Position numbers and translations under genes: made by a program. From a virus: a DNA stretch of 38,459 bases. The stretch spans positions 1 through 38,459 of the IMG/VR virus record IMGVR_UViG_3300025115_000030. One strand, written 5' to 3'. A model generated the notes under the pieces. It was not told where the DNA came from, made no database searches, and saw only the letters and a list, made by a program, of their open reading frames with translations. Every line of letters begins with the position of its first letter. The stretch's first letter is position 1. This document shows, one piece after another, positions 1 to 6,439 of this stretch.

Positions 1-207
1 ATCTTGAGTACCTCATGGTCGCTGCTTCGAAGCTGAAGGACGAACGACTGAAGCAATGCATCGCCGAACTGGTTGGCTGGGGCGACGAGGAGCGGGCTGA
101 GCTCGAGACCATGCTGGCCTTGGGCTGTGAAGCCATGCGGCTGTGCAGCCCAAGCAGGATGCGCGAAGCCGCCATGCGGGTCAGTCTGAAGTACTACATG
201 AAGGAGA
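1..207. repeat. Left copy of the 207-bp terminal redundancy
   Basis: Bases 1-207 match 38253-38459 at a constant offset of 38252, apart from an inverted 18-bp stretch at 128-145. The overlap means the window is a circular or terminally redundant phage genome cut open inside a gene. Whether this is a physical terminal repeat or only assembly overlap of a circularly permuted genome cannot be decided from one sequence. Headful packaging, expected from the P22-like virion genes, would favour the second reading. Confidence 0.95.
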
Positions 208-248
208 AGCTCAATGGCGTGCAACCAGAACTGCCGCCAAGGCCGTGA
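1..248 (+). CDS. Hypothetical early protein, 3' part (gene continues from 38132)
   Basis: The reading frame is open from base 3 and ends with TGA at 246-248. The Met codon at 15 is internal: the same frame begins at ATG 38132 at the other end of the window, and joining the two gives a protein of about 122 residues. No family is recognised. The sequence is charged, helical and without membrane segments, and ends in a Pro-rich tail. The part encoded at 120-153 is a hairpin whose loop is inverted in the second copy, giving GCEAMRLCSPS here and GCTAAWLHSPS there. The 3' end overlaps the next gene by 35 nt, as expected for a tight early operon. Confidence 0.75.
   Translation, partial: LEYLMVAASKLKDERLKQCIAELVGWGDEERAELETMLALGCEAMRLCSPSRMREAAMRVSLKYYMKEKLNGVQPELPPRP
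120..153. repeat. Hairpin with 18-bp loop in orientation A
   Basis: TTGGGCTG at 120-127 and CAGCCCAA at 146-153 form a perfect 8-bp inverted repeat around an 18-bp loop (128-145). In the other copy (38372-38405) the arms are identical but the loop is exactly the reverse complement. Both orientations keep the reading frame open. Confidence 0.9.
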
Positions 249-423
249 CTGCAACTGCGCCGGCTGGCACGTGGTGCCTCTGAACGATCTACGTGAGCAT
301 GACCTCAACGGCAGTTGCTGGTGTAAACCGACGCGCGACGAAGAAGGCGTTGAGACGATCTGGGTGCATAACAGCTTAGACGGCCGCGAGGCCTTTGAAC
401 GAGGTGAAAGGAAGCCATCATGA
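214..423 (+). CDS. Small Cys-rich hypothetical protein
   Basis: A 69-residue protein beginning at ATG 214 inside the end of the previous gene and ending in an ATGA overlap with the ligase start at 420. It has two Cys clusters, CNQNC/CNC near the N-terminus and CWC near residue 36, and the phrase HNSLDGREAFE near the C-terminus. I have the impression of similar small proteins upstream of replication genes in other phages but cannot name a family. The Cys pattern may bind a metal. No function is assigned. Its position, coupled to DNA ligase, suggests early expression. Confidence 0.75.
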   Translation: MACNQNCRQGRDCNCAGWHVVPLNDLREHDLNGSCWCKPTRDEEGVETIWVHNSLDGREAFERGERKPS

Positions 424-1289
424 AACCAATGCTTGCGGCCGCGACCGACGGCCACTTCTTGAAGTATCCTATGCTGCTCAGCCCGAAGCTGGACGGCATC
501 CGTTGCTTGATCATCGACGGCGTGGCTATGAGCCGCTCGCTGAAGCCGATCCCCAACAAGCACGTGCAGCAGCTGTTTGGCCGTAAGGAGTACAACGGCC
601 TCGATGGCGAGTTGATCATCGGGGAGCCAGGTGCTGCTGACGTGTTCAACAAGACCACATCTGGCGTCATGTCGATCGAGGGCGAACCTGAGGTCAGCCT
701 CTGGGTGTTCGACGACTTTACTGAGTCAGGTGGCTTCGAGCGGCGTTTGCACACGGCCCACCGCCGGATCAAGAAGGCCAAGCACATCGAGGACGTGCCT
801 CACCATCAGATTGGGGCTGAGAAGCAACTCCTACAGTACGAAGTCGACTACCTTGAGCTTGGTTACGAAGGGGTCATGCTGCGCGATCCTGAGGGTCCTT
901 ACAAGCACGGCAGGTCGACTGCCCGCGAAGGTTGGTTGCTGAAGCTGAAGCGCTTCCACGATGCCGAGGCCAAGATCATCGGTTTCACCGAGCTGCAGAC
1001 CAACACCAACGAGGCCGTGCGCAATGAGCTAGGCCACCTTGAGCGCAGCAGCAAGAAGGCGGGCATGAAAGGTGCACAGGTGCTTGGATCGTTTATCGTC
1101 AAGGACCTGAAAACCGGTGTGGAGTTCGAGATTGGCACCGGGTTCACCCAAGCCGACCGCGCCAAGTTCTGGAACATCGGCGACAACCTCATGGGCCGCC
1201 TTGTGAAGTACAAGAGCCAACCGGTGGGCGTGAAAGAGAAGCCGCGGTTCCCAGTGTTCCTCGGTTTCCGAGACAACCGCGATCTTTGA
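420..1289 (+). CDS. ATP-dependent DNA ligase
   Basis: A 289-residue T7-type ligase that seals nicks during phage replication. The nucleotidyltransferase motifs are visible in order: motif I SPKLDGIR with nucleophile Lys23, LDGELI with Glu64 (motif III), EGVMLRDP near residue 150 (motif IV), and LLKLKRF near 174 (motif V). After that comes an OB-fold-like segment starting AKIIGFTE. The length suits the minimal viral ligases, with no BRCT or N-terminal DNA-binding domain. The start codon overlaps the preceding stop (ATGA). The stop TGA lies inside the TTGAAA that opens promoter P1, so this gene ends its transcription segment. Confidence 0.95.
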   Translation: MKPMLAAATDGHFLKYPMLLSPKLDGIRCLIIDGVAMSRSLKPIPNKHVQQLFGRKEYNGLDGELIIGEPGAADVFNKTTSGVMSIEGEPEVSLWVFDDFTESGGFERRLHTAHRRIKKAKHIEDVPHHQIGAEKQLLQYEVDYLELGYEGVMLRDPEGPYKHGRSTAREGWLLKLKRFHDAEAKIIGFTELQTNTNEAVRNELGHLERSSKKAGMKGAQVLGSFIVKDLKTGVEFEIGTGFTQADRAKFWNIGDNLMGRLVKYKSQPVGVKEKPRFPVFLGFRDNRDL

Positions 1290-1327
1290 AAATAGGTGTT
1301 TACATCGTGGCCGGATCGCGCTATGAT
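1286..1327 (+). promoter_or_regulatory. Promoter P1 (sigma70-like)
   Basis: TTTACA at 1299-1304 and TATGAT at 1322-1327 are separated by 17 bp. The upstream stretch TTGAAAATAGGTGTTTACA (1286-1304) is identical to P2 at 8146-8164. It overlaps the stop codon of the ligase gene. The transcript would begin near 1334, inside the shared leader ACCACGGTCAA, and serves the gene at 1373. Confidence 0.85.
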
Positions 1328-1355
1328 CTAACCACGGTCAAACATCGATCGGAAA

Positions 1356-1367
1356 CTTGCTGAGGAG
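1356..1367 (+). promoter_or_regulatory. P1 leader ribosome-binding site, predicted pairing site of the 33976 RNA
   Basis: CTTGCTGAGGAG lies six to seventeen bases before ATG 1373. Its first ten bases (CTTGCTGAGG, 1356-1365) are an exact reverse complement of 34033-34042 in the loop of the candidate small RNA. They include part of the Shine-Dalgarno sequence. Flanking positions mismatch, so this is the weakest of the three trans pairings. Confidence 0.5.
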
Positions 1368-1372
1368 CTATC

Positions 1373-1771
1373 ATGGCAGAAGCCAAAATCACATACAAAT
1401 TCCCCAAGACCATGGGCGCCTGCGCCGACCGTCTGTATGAGCTGCGTCAGAAGCGGCTGGACATGCAGAAGGAGGTTGACAAGGTGGCAGCTGAGGAATC
1501 AGCGCTCAAGGAGCACATCATCAACACACTGCCCAAGTCAGAAGCATCTGGCGTGGCTGGCAAGCTGGCTCGGGTCACGGTCATCACGAAGGTCGTGCCG
1601 CAGGTCAAGGACTGGGACGCCTTCTACAAGTACGTGAAGAAGACCGGCCAGTTCGACCTCATGCAGCGCCGCATCACCGACGGTGCCATCAAGGAGCGTT
1701 GGGAAGCAGGCAAAGAGATCCCTGGTGTTGAGCACTTCAACGCCATTTCGGTCAGCATCAACAAGGTGTGA
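1373..1771 (+). CDS. Hypothetical protein with N-terminal coiled coil
   Basis: A 132-residue protein and the first gene after promoter P1. Residues 18-50 form a likely coiled coil (DRLYELRQKRLDMQKEVDKV). The rest is a compact alpha/beta region with DWDAFYKYVKKTGQFDLMQRR and a C-terminal stretch rich in Val and Ser. I do not recognise a characterised family. Being immediately upstream of the putative ssDNA-binding protein and polymerase, it probably takes part in replication or recombination. The start is fixed by TGAGGAG at 1361-1367. Its ribosome-binding site is one of the predicted targets of the small RNA at 33976. Confidence 0.8.
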   Translation: MAEAKITYKFPKTMGACADRLYELRQKRLDMQKEVDKVAAEESALKEHIINTLPKSEASGVAGKLARVTVITKVVPQVKDWDAFYKYVKKTGQFDLMQRRITDGAIKERWEAGKEIPGVEHFNAISVSINKV

Positions 1772-1854
1772 CGTCACTCAGTGACCTTGGGGCACGGCCT
1801 GAGGTTGCTGAGCTTTCAAATTCCGTGCAGTCCTAGTTACAAGGAACCATGATC

Positions 1855-2682
1855 ATGGCTACAAAGAAAACCCAAACCACCGCTCTCGTCAAATGGGATG
1901 AGGAACTTGCCAAGCAGGCTGAGATCGCCGCAGGCATGGAAGCTAACACAGGAGGCGGCCAGTTCTTCAGCACGAAGGGCGGCATCCTGAGCTGGCAAGA
2001 CGCTCCGCTGCCGGGCAACCAGATGGCAGTCATCGTGCTCGACTCGATCCTCGAGAATGTCTACTACGAAGGTCGCTACGATCCGGACGTGCCGCAAGGC
2101 CCGATCTGCTTCGCATTCGGCCGTGATGAGAAGACCATGCAGCCCCACCAGATTGTCATCGATGCTGGCAACCAGCAGTGCGGGGCTTCCGGTCAGTGCG
2201 CTGGCTGCGAGATGAACGAGTTCGGTTCGGCTGAGACCGGTCGTGGCAAAGCCTGCCGCAACACGCGTCGCCTGGCAATGATCCCGGCAGGTACGTTCAA
2301 CGCGGCTGGCAAGCTGGAGCTGATCGAGGATAAGGAGCACTACGAGACCACGGCCGTCGGCTTCATGAAGCTGCCTGTCACCTCGGTCAAGGGTTACGCC
2401 AGCTTCGTCAAGCAAGTGGCCGGTGCGCTGCGCCGCCCGCCGTTCGGCATCGTGACCAAGGTCAAGGTCGTGCCGGATCTTAAGAACCAGTTCAAGGTCG
2501 TCTTCGAGCCGATCATGAACGTGCCTGATGAGCTCATGGGTGCTATCATGAAGCGCCACGAGGAAGCCAAGTCGACGATCGACTTCCCGTACCAGCCGAA
2601 CGATGAGGAGAACGCCCCTCAGAAGCGCGGTAGCCGAGCTGCTCAGAAGCCTGTGAGCAAAGCTCGCGGCCGCAAGTACTGA
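1855..2682 (+). CDS. Cys-cluster replication-associated protein, candidate ssDNA-binding protein
   Basis: A 275-residue protein. ATG 1855 is preferred over 1849 because AAGGA at 1841-1845 is then correctly spaced, and the product begins MATKK like several neighbours. The middle carries PHQIVIDAGNQQC, then CGASGQC, CAGC and GRGKAC, a His/Cys arrangement resembling a structural zinc site. The C-terminus is basic (KARGRKY), unlike the acidic tail of T7 gp2.5 or T4 gp32. Its place between a short coiled-coil gene and DNA polymerase, together with the zinc-like cluster, makes an ssDNA-binding role plausible but not proven. Alternatives are an RNA-binding or recombination mediator protein. Confidence 0.65.
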   Translation: MATKKTQTTALVKWDEELAKQAEIAAGMEANTGGGQFFSTKGGILSWQDAPLPGNQMAVIVLDSILENVYYEGRYDPDVPQGPICFAFGRDEKTMQPHQIVIDAGNQQCGASGQCAGCEMNEFGSAETGRGKACRNTRRLAMIPAGTFNAAGKLELIEDKEHYETTAVGFMKLPVTSVKGYASFVKQVAGALRRPPFGIVTKVKVVPDLKNQFKVVFEPIMNVPDELMGAIMKRHEEAKSTIDFPYQPNDEENAPQKRGSRAAQKPVSKARGRKY

Positions 2683-2695
2683 TGTGTGAGTTAAC

Positions 2696-2775
2696 CCCGG
2701 CGGCCTTGACCCGGGCGGGTACGCAGTTGCCACCTCCCCTCCTTGAGCCCGCCCTGCCGCCGGGCTTTTTATTTT
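2696..2775 (+). terminator. Large structured intrinsic terminator
   Basis: Nested stems precede a T-run (2766-2775, one A within it). CCCGGCGGC at 2696-2704 pairs with GCCGCCGGG at 2756-2764, and inside it GGGCGGG at 2713-2719 pairs with CCCGCCC at 2748-2754. A shorter alternative hairpin is AGCCCG/CGGGCT (2746-2751/2761-2766). The 28-nt apical loop contains CCACCTCCCCTCCTTGAG, which resembles the anti-Shine-Dalgarno end of 16S rRNA. It separates the genes at 1855 and 2786. Confidence 0.75.
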
Positions 2776-2785
2776 GGAGCGTCAA

Positions 2786-2998
2786 ATGATTAAGAAACCA
2801 GTGACCAACCCAGCTTTGCAGACTTGGCTGGCGCTGAACGATGCCTTGCGTGATGCCGATGAGGACATCTGCCAGAAGCTCCTCAAGGAGGAACTGAAGG
2901 GTCGCAAGCGCAAGCAGTTCATCAAGCGCATCCATAGTCGCCTGAACAAGGTCCGTGCCGACCGCGAGCGGGCTGAACTCGAGGTCAAGACAGTATGA
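2786..2998 (+). CDS. Small basic helical protein preceding DNA polymerase
   Basis: A 70-residue protein started at ATG 2786 behind GGAG at 2776-2779. An upstream in-frame TTG would run into the terminator. It is strongly helical and charged, with LLKEELKGRKRKQFIKRIHSR in the centre followed by LNKVRADRERAELE. I have the impression of similar short ORFs next to polymerase genes in other phages, but know no assigned function. It ends in an ATGA overlap with the polymerase, so the two are translationally coupled and it may be a polymerase accessory or RNA-binding protein. Confidence 0.8.
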   Translation: MIKKPVTNPALQTWLALNDALRDADEDICQKLLKEELKGRKRKQFIKRIHSRLNKVRADRERAELEVKTV

Positions 2999-4908
2999 AG
3001 CAACCAAAACCAGTGACCATCGACTTCGAGACATTTGGAATCGAGGGCCGGCCTAAGTACCCGCCCATGCCGGTTGGTGTGTCCATCAAGTACCCAGGCA
3101 AGAAGGCCAAGTACTTTGCCTTCGGCCACCCAGTGGGCAACAACTGCTGTTGGTCAGACGCGGCCACTGAGTTGGCCAAGTCCTACAAGCACAAGGACGG
3201 CGTCCTCTTCCAGAACGGCAAGTTCGACGTCGACGTGGCTGAGGTGCACTTCAACCTCGCCATCCCAGATTGGAAACTCATTCACGACACGCTGTTCCTG
3301 CTGTTCCTTGACGACCCGCATCAGATTGAGCTTGGTTTGAAGCCGGCAGCCACTCGATTGCTGGGTTGGGAAGCTGAGGAGCGTGACGCAGTCGGCGACT
3401 GGTTGATCGAGCACCAGCCGGTCCCAGGAGTCAAGATCAGCAAATCACGAAGCTCAGACCACTACTTCGGCCGCTACATCGCCTACGCCCCTGGTGACCT
3501 CGTGGGCGCGTACGCCAACGGCGACGTTGATCGCACCGAGGCGATCTTCAACATGCTGTGGAAGAAGACGGCTGAGCGGGGTATGCTGGTCGCCTACGAT
3601 CGTGAGCGTCAACTCATGCCTATTCTGCTGGAGATGGAGCGGCAGGGTTTGCCCATGGACCTCAAGCGTCTGCGCAGCGACGTGGCCATGTACAACCAGT
3701 GGCGTGACACCATCAACGCCTGGATCGTCAAGACCCTCAAGGCTGACCCAGACATCAACCTCGACTCAGGTGCCCAGCTAGTCGATGCCATGGTGGAGGT
3801 TGGCAAGGCTGATCCTGACCTGCTGCCTAGGACACCGACAGGCAAGTTCCAGACGAACAAAGAGGCACTGCTGCAAGGGGTGACCGACAAGGTGCTGCTG
3901 GCCGTGCTCAAGTACCGCACGCAGCTAAACACCTGCCTGAACACCTTCATGCAGCCTTGGTTGGCCACGGCCGAAGCGTCTGGCGGCCTGATCTTCACGA
4001 CCTGGAACCAGACCAAGACGCCGTCTGGTGACTCTAACGTCGGCACGCGGACCGGGCGTCTGTCGTCGACACCGAACTTCCAAAACATCCCCAAGGAGTT
4101 TCAGCCGATCTTCCATCATGAGGCACCTGAGAAGAAACTGCCCAAGTGCCCGTTCAAGGACTTGCCGCCATTGCCCAAGGTGCGCAGCTATATCACTCCT
4201 TTCGCTGGGCACGTCATGATCGACCGCGACTATTCCCAGCAGGAACCTCGCATCCTGGCCCACTTCGACGGTGGTGCCTTGATGGACAAGTACCTCGAGA
4301 ACCCTTGGATCGACTTCCATGACTACGCCAAGGCCGAGCTTGAGAAGATGGGAAAGTTCTACGACCGCAAGCCGGTGAAGAACACGAACCTCGGTCTGAT
4401 CTACGGCATGGGTGTGGGCAAGCTGGCCGAGCGCAACGGCATGACGGTTGAGGAGTCCAGCGAGTTGAAGAAGGCCATTCTGCAGCTCTACCCTGGTCTC
4501 AAGCAGATGTACCAAGACATGAAGCTCAGAGCCAAGTCCAAGCAGCCGATCCGCACTTGGGGCGGCCGCGAATACTACTGCGAAGAGCCGAAGCTCATCA
4601 ACGGGCGTATTCAGGAATTCGACTACAAGCTGGTCAACGTCCTGATTCAAGGATCCGCTGCTGACTGCACCAAGGAGGCGATTATTCGCTACCATGCAGC
4701 CAAGCACCCGGAGGCAAGGATCATCCTCAACGTGCACGACCAGGTCACAGCCAGCGTGCCGAAGAAGATCCTCAAAGCAGAAATGGAAGTGCTGCGTAAG
4801 TGCATGGAGTCTGTCGAGTTCGACGTCCCTATCCTGAGCGAAGGCGCCATCTCATTAACCAACTGGGATGAACTCCAGGACTACGACAAGAAAGGCAAGG
4901 TGCTGTGA
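2995..4908 (+). CDS. Family A DNA polymerase with 3'-5' exonuclease domain
   Basis: A 637-residue replicative polymerase. The proofreading domain shows Exo I IDFETFG (Asp10, Glu12), Exo II FQNGKFD (Asn74, Asp78) and Exo III YANGD (Tyr173-Asp177). The polymerase domain has motif A DRDYSQQEPR (Asp412, Glu417), motif B RKPVKNTNLGLIYG (Arg458, Lys462, Tyr470) and motif C NVHDQV (Asp582). Motif C has Gln where most PolA enzymes have Glu (HDE). It lacks a 5' nuclease domain, as in T7 gp5. It starts within the stop of the 2786 gene and ends one base into the next start (TGATG). With the ligase, primase-helicase and nucleases it forms the phage replisome. Confidence 0.97.
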   Translation: MKQPKPVTIDFETFGIEGRPKYPPMPVGVSIKYPGKKAKYFAFGHPVGNNCCWSDAATELAKSYKHKDGVLFQNGKFDVDVAEVHFNLAIPDWKLIHDTLFLLFLDDPHQIELGLKPAATRLLGWEAEERDAVGDWLIEHQPVPGVKISKSRSSDHYFGRYIAYAPGDLVGAYANGDVDRTEAIFNMLWKKTAERGMLVAYDRERQLMPILLEMERQGLPMDLKRLRSDVAMYNQWRDTINAWIVKTLKADPDINLDSGAQLVDAMVEVGKADPDLLPRTPTGKFQTNKEALLQGVTDKVLLAVLKYRTQLNTCLNTFMQPWLATAEASGGLIFTTWNQTKTPSGDSNVGTRTGRLSSTPNFQNIPKEFQPIFHHEAPEKKLPKCPFKDLPPLPKVRSYITPFAGHVMIDRDYSQQEPRILAHFDGGALMDKYLENPWIDFHDYAKAELEKMGKFYDRKPVKNTNLGLIYGMGVGKLAERNGMTVEESSELKKAILQLYPGLKQMYQDMKLRAKSKQPIRTWGGREYYCEEPKLINGRIQEFDYKLVNVLIQGSAADCTKEAIIRYHAAKHPEARIILNVHDQVTASVPKKILKAEMEVLRKCMESVEFDVPILSEGAISLTNWDELQDYDKKGKVL

Positions 4909-5645
4909 TGGCGACCAAGAAGACGATTCCGATTAAACAGGTGACGAGCTGGTCCTTCAGCCGCTATAGCACGTACAAGCAATGCCCGTTGAAGCTGAAA
5001 CTCAGCGCCATTGATCGGATCCGCGAACCAGGCAACGAGGCCATGGCACGTGGTGACGCAATTCACAAGCTGGCTGAGAAGTACATCAAGGGCGAGGGTC
5101 GGTCACTGCCACCTGAGCTTAAGTTGTTTGCTGACGAGTTCAAGAAGTTGCGGGCGCAGTACAAGAAGAAGATCAACGGCATGGTGGTCGAAGACAACTG
5201 GTCCTTCACCAAGGACTGGGACGAGACCCAGTGGGACGACTGGATCAACTGCTGGCTTCGCATCAAGCTCGATTGTGCGCACCACCATGACGATGAGACT
5301 CTCATCATCACTGACTGGAAGACAGGCAAGTTCCGCCCTGAGATGAATGAGGAGTACGTCGAGCAGTTGGAACTCTACGCGCTGGCCGCCCTGTTGCTGC
5401 ACGAGCACATCCAGCAGGTCAAGCCGCGTCTGGCCTACTTAGACCTTGGCATCACGTACCCTGAGGTTGGTGCTGAGCTGGTCTTCACGCGGGCCGACAT
5501 CCCTAAGCTCAAGAAGCTCTGGGAGAAGCGGACCAAGGCGATGCTCAACGACAAACAGTTCGCGCCGCGACCGAACGACAAGTGCCGGTGGTGCTTCTAT
5601 CGGTCCAGCAACAAGGCCGCCGGTGGCGGTCAGTGCAAGTACTAA
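4908..5645 (+). CDS. Cas4/RecB-like PD-(D/E)XK exonuclease with predicted Fe-S cluster
   Basis: A 245-residue nuclease of the PDDEXK_1 (RecB/Cas4/AddB) type. The visible residues are Cys26 in YKQCP, His53 in GDAIHKL, Asp122, ITDWKTG (Asp136, Lys138) and QLELYALA (Gln/Tyr motif). Three C-terminal Cys follow in KCRWC and GGGQC. One early Cys plus three late Cys is the 4Fe-4S pattern of Cas4 and AddB. ATG 4908 is used rather than GTG 4905. It probably degrades or resects DNA ends in phage recombination or host DNA breakdown. There is no CRISPR array, so it is not an adaptation gene here. It is directly downstream of the polymerase in the same operon. Confidence 0.88.
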   Translation: MATKKTIPIKQVTSWSFSRYSTYKQCPLKLKLSAIDRIREPGNEAMARGDAIHKLAEKYIKGEGRSLPPELKLFADEFKKLRAQYKKKINGMVVEDNWSFTKDWDETQWDDWINCWLRIKLDCAHHHDDETLIITDWKTGKFRPEMNEEYVEQLELYALAALLLHEHIQQVKPRLAYLDLGITYPEVGAELVFTRADIPKLKKLWEKRTKAMLNDKQFAPRPNDKCRWCFYRSSNKAAGGGQCKY

Positions 5646-5657
5646 GTGAGGTTGGCC

Positions 5658-5723
5658 ATGACTCCTGCCGAATGGATTATCCTGGCCATCCTCTTGTTCA
5701 TCCTCAACAAATGGTGGAAATAA
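5658..5723 (+). CDS. Putative 21-residue membrane peptide
   Basis: A very short ORF, MTPAEWIILAILLFILNKWWK, filling the gap between the nuclease and the exonuclease. GAGG at 5648-5651 lies six bases before the ATG, and the TAA at 5721-5723 is one base before the next ATG. Residues 6-17 are a single hydrophobic helix, followed by the aromatic and basic interface segment NKWWK. No homologue is known to me. Its spacing and ribosome-binding site argue that it is translated, perhaps as a small membrane-perturbing or anchoring peptide. Confidence 0.55.
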   Translation: MTPAEWIILAILLFILNKWWK

Positions 5724-5724
5724 C

Positions 5725-6246
5725 ATGGAACACGTAATGATTGACCTTGAGACCCTGGGCCGCCGCGCCGGGTGCTCAATCCTCTCGATTGGCGCCGTCG
5801 CCTTCGACCCTAGACTTGGTCTTGGTCAAGAGATGTATTGCGTCGTCAACCGCGCCAGCTGCTCGTTGGTTGGTCTGCATGAGGACCCTGACACGCTGGC
5901 TTGGTGGGAGAAGCAGAATGAGTCGGCTAAGACTGTCCTCGGCCATTCGACTGAAGGTGGTTTGGTGCTGACCGACGCGCTTGCCAAGCTCACTGAGTTC
6001 CTCGCCCAGTTCGGCCACAAGAAGGTCAAAGTCTGGGGCAACGGGTCAGACTTCGACAACGCGATCTTGACTGCTTGCTACGCAGCCATTGGCCAAAACA
6101 TCCCTTGGGAGTTCTGGAACAACCGCTGCTACCGCACCCTGAAGTCGCTCAAGCCGCAGGTCAAGTTGGCACGCCAAGGTACCTACCACAACGCGCTTGA
6201 CGACGCCAAGTCGCAGGCTGCCCATGCCGTTCAGCTGATGGTGTGA
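5725..6246 (+). CDS. DEDDh 3'-5' exonuclease (exoribonuclease type)
   Basis: A 173-residue DnaQ-fold enzyme. Motif I is MIDLETLG with Asp7 and Glu9, followed by CSILSIGAVAFDP. A second acidic site lies in NGSDFDNAIL, and HNALDDAKSQA provides the His and Asp of the DEDDh motif III. The whole resembles the short phage 3'-5' exoribonucleases related to Mycobacterium Rv2179c (PF16473). It probably trims RNA or single-stranded DNA ends. It follows the tiny membrane ORF by one base and belongs to the run of nuclease genes between 4.9 and 6.9 kb. Confidence 0.9.
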   Translation: MEHVMIDLETLGRRAGCSILSIGAVAFDPRLGLGQEMYCVVNRASCSLVGLHEDPDTLAWWEKQNESAKTVLGHSTEGGLVLTDALAKLTEFLAQFGHKKVKVWGNGSDFDNAILTACYAAIGQNIPWEFWNNRCYRTLKSLKPQVKLARQGTYHNALDDAKSQAAHAVQLMV

Positions 6247-6250
6247 CGCT

Positions 6251-6439
6251 ATGGACGACATCGACCGCCAACAAGAGCGTGATGAGCAGTGGGACGAGGC
6301 AAGCATCGGCAGGATCCGAGCGCAAGCAGCCAAGATACCTGAGGGCAGGCCAGGCGACTGCGACCTGTGCGGCGAGTGGTCGGCCAGGTTGGTCAACGGC
6401 GTCTGCGCCCCATGCCGTGACAGGTATAAGCTGCCATGA
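6251..6439 (+). CDS. DksA/TraR-like zinc-finger protein
   Basis: A 62-residue protein with an acidic, helical N-terminus and a C-terminal four-Cys finger, GDCDLCGEWSARL then GVCAPCRDRY. The spacing and the PEGRPGDC lead-in resemble TraR/DksA-type fingers of short phage proteins. Full DksA proteins enter the RNA polymerase secondary channel. Whether this short form does so is inference, but a host-polymerase-dependent phage could use it to modulate transcription. It ends in an ATGA overlap with the VRR-NUC gene. Confidence 0.75.
   Translation: MDDIDRQQERDEQWDEASIGRIRAQAAKIPEGRPGDCDLCGEWSARLVNGVCAPCRDRYKLP

Noticed and set aside
1-207. Defined direct terminal repeat as the physical genome end
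   Set aside because: The overlap proves circular continuity, not a packaging end. The copies differ by an inverted loop, and P22-like genes favour headful packaging. Read-depth data would be needed.
15-248. Complete small gene starting at ATG 15
   Set aside because: The frame is open upstream of this ATG and continues from 38132 across the genome junction. ATG 15 is an internal codon.
1837-2733. 298-residue minus-strand open frame
   Set aside because: It is the antisense shadow of the Cys-cluster protein gene, with shadow-like composition (many Leu, Arg, His) and no signals.
4908-5645. CRISPR adaptation (Cas4) system
   Set aside because: There is no CRISPR array, cas1 or cas2 in the window. 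The gene sits in a replication operon, where RecB-like nucleases are common in phages.
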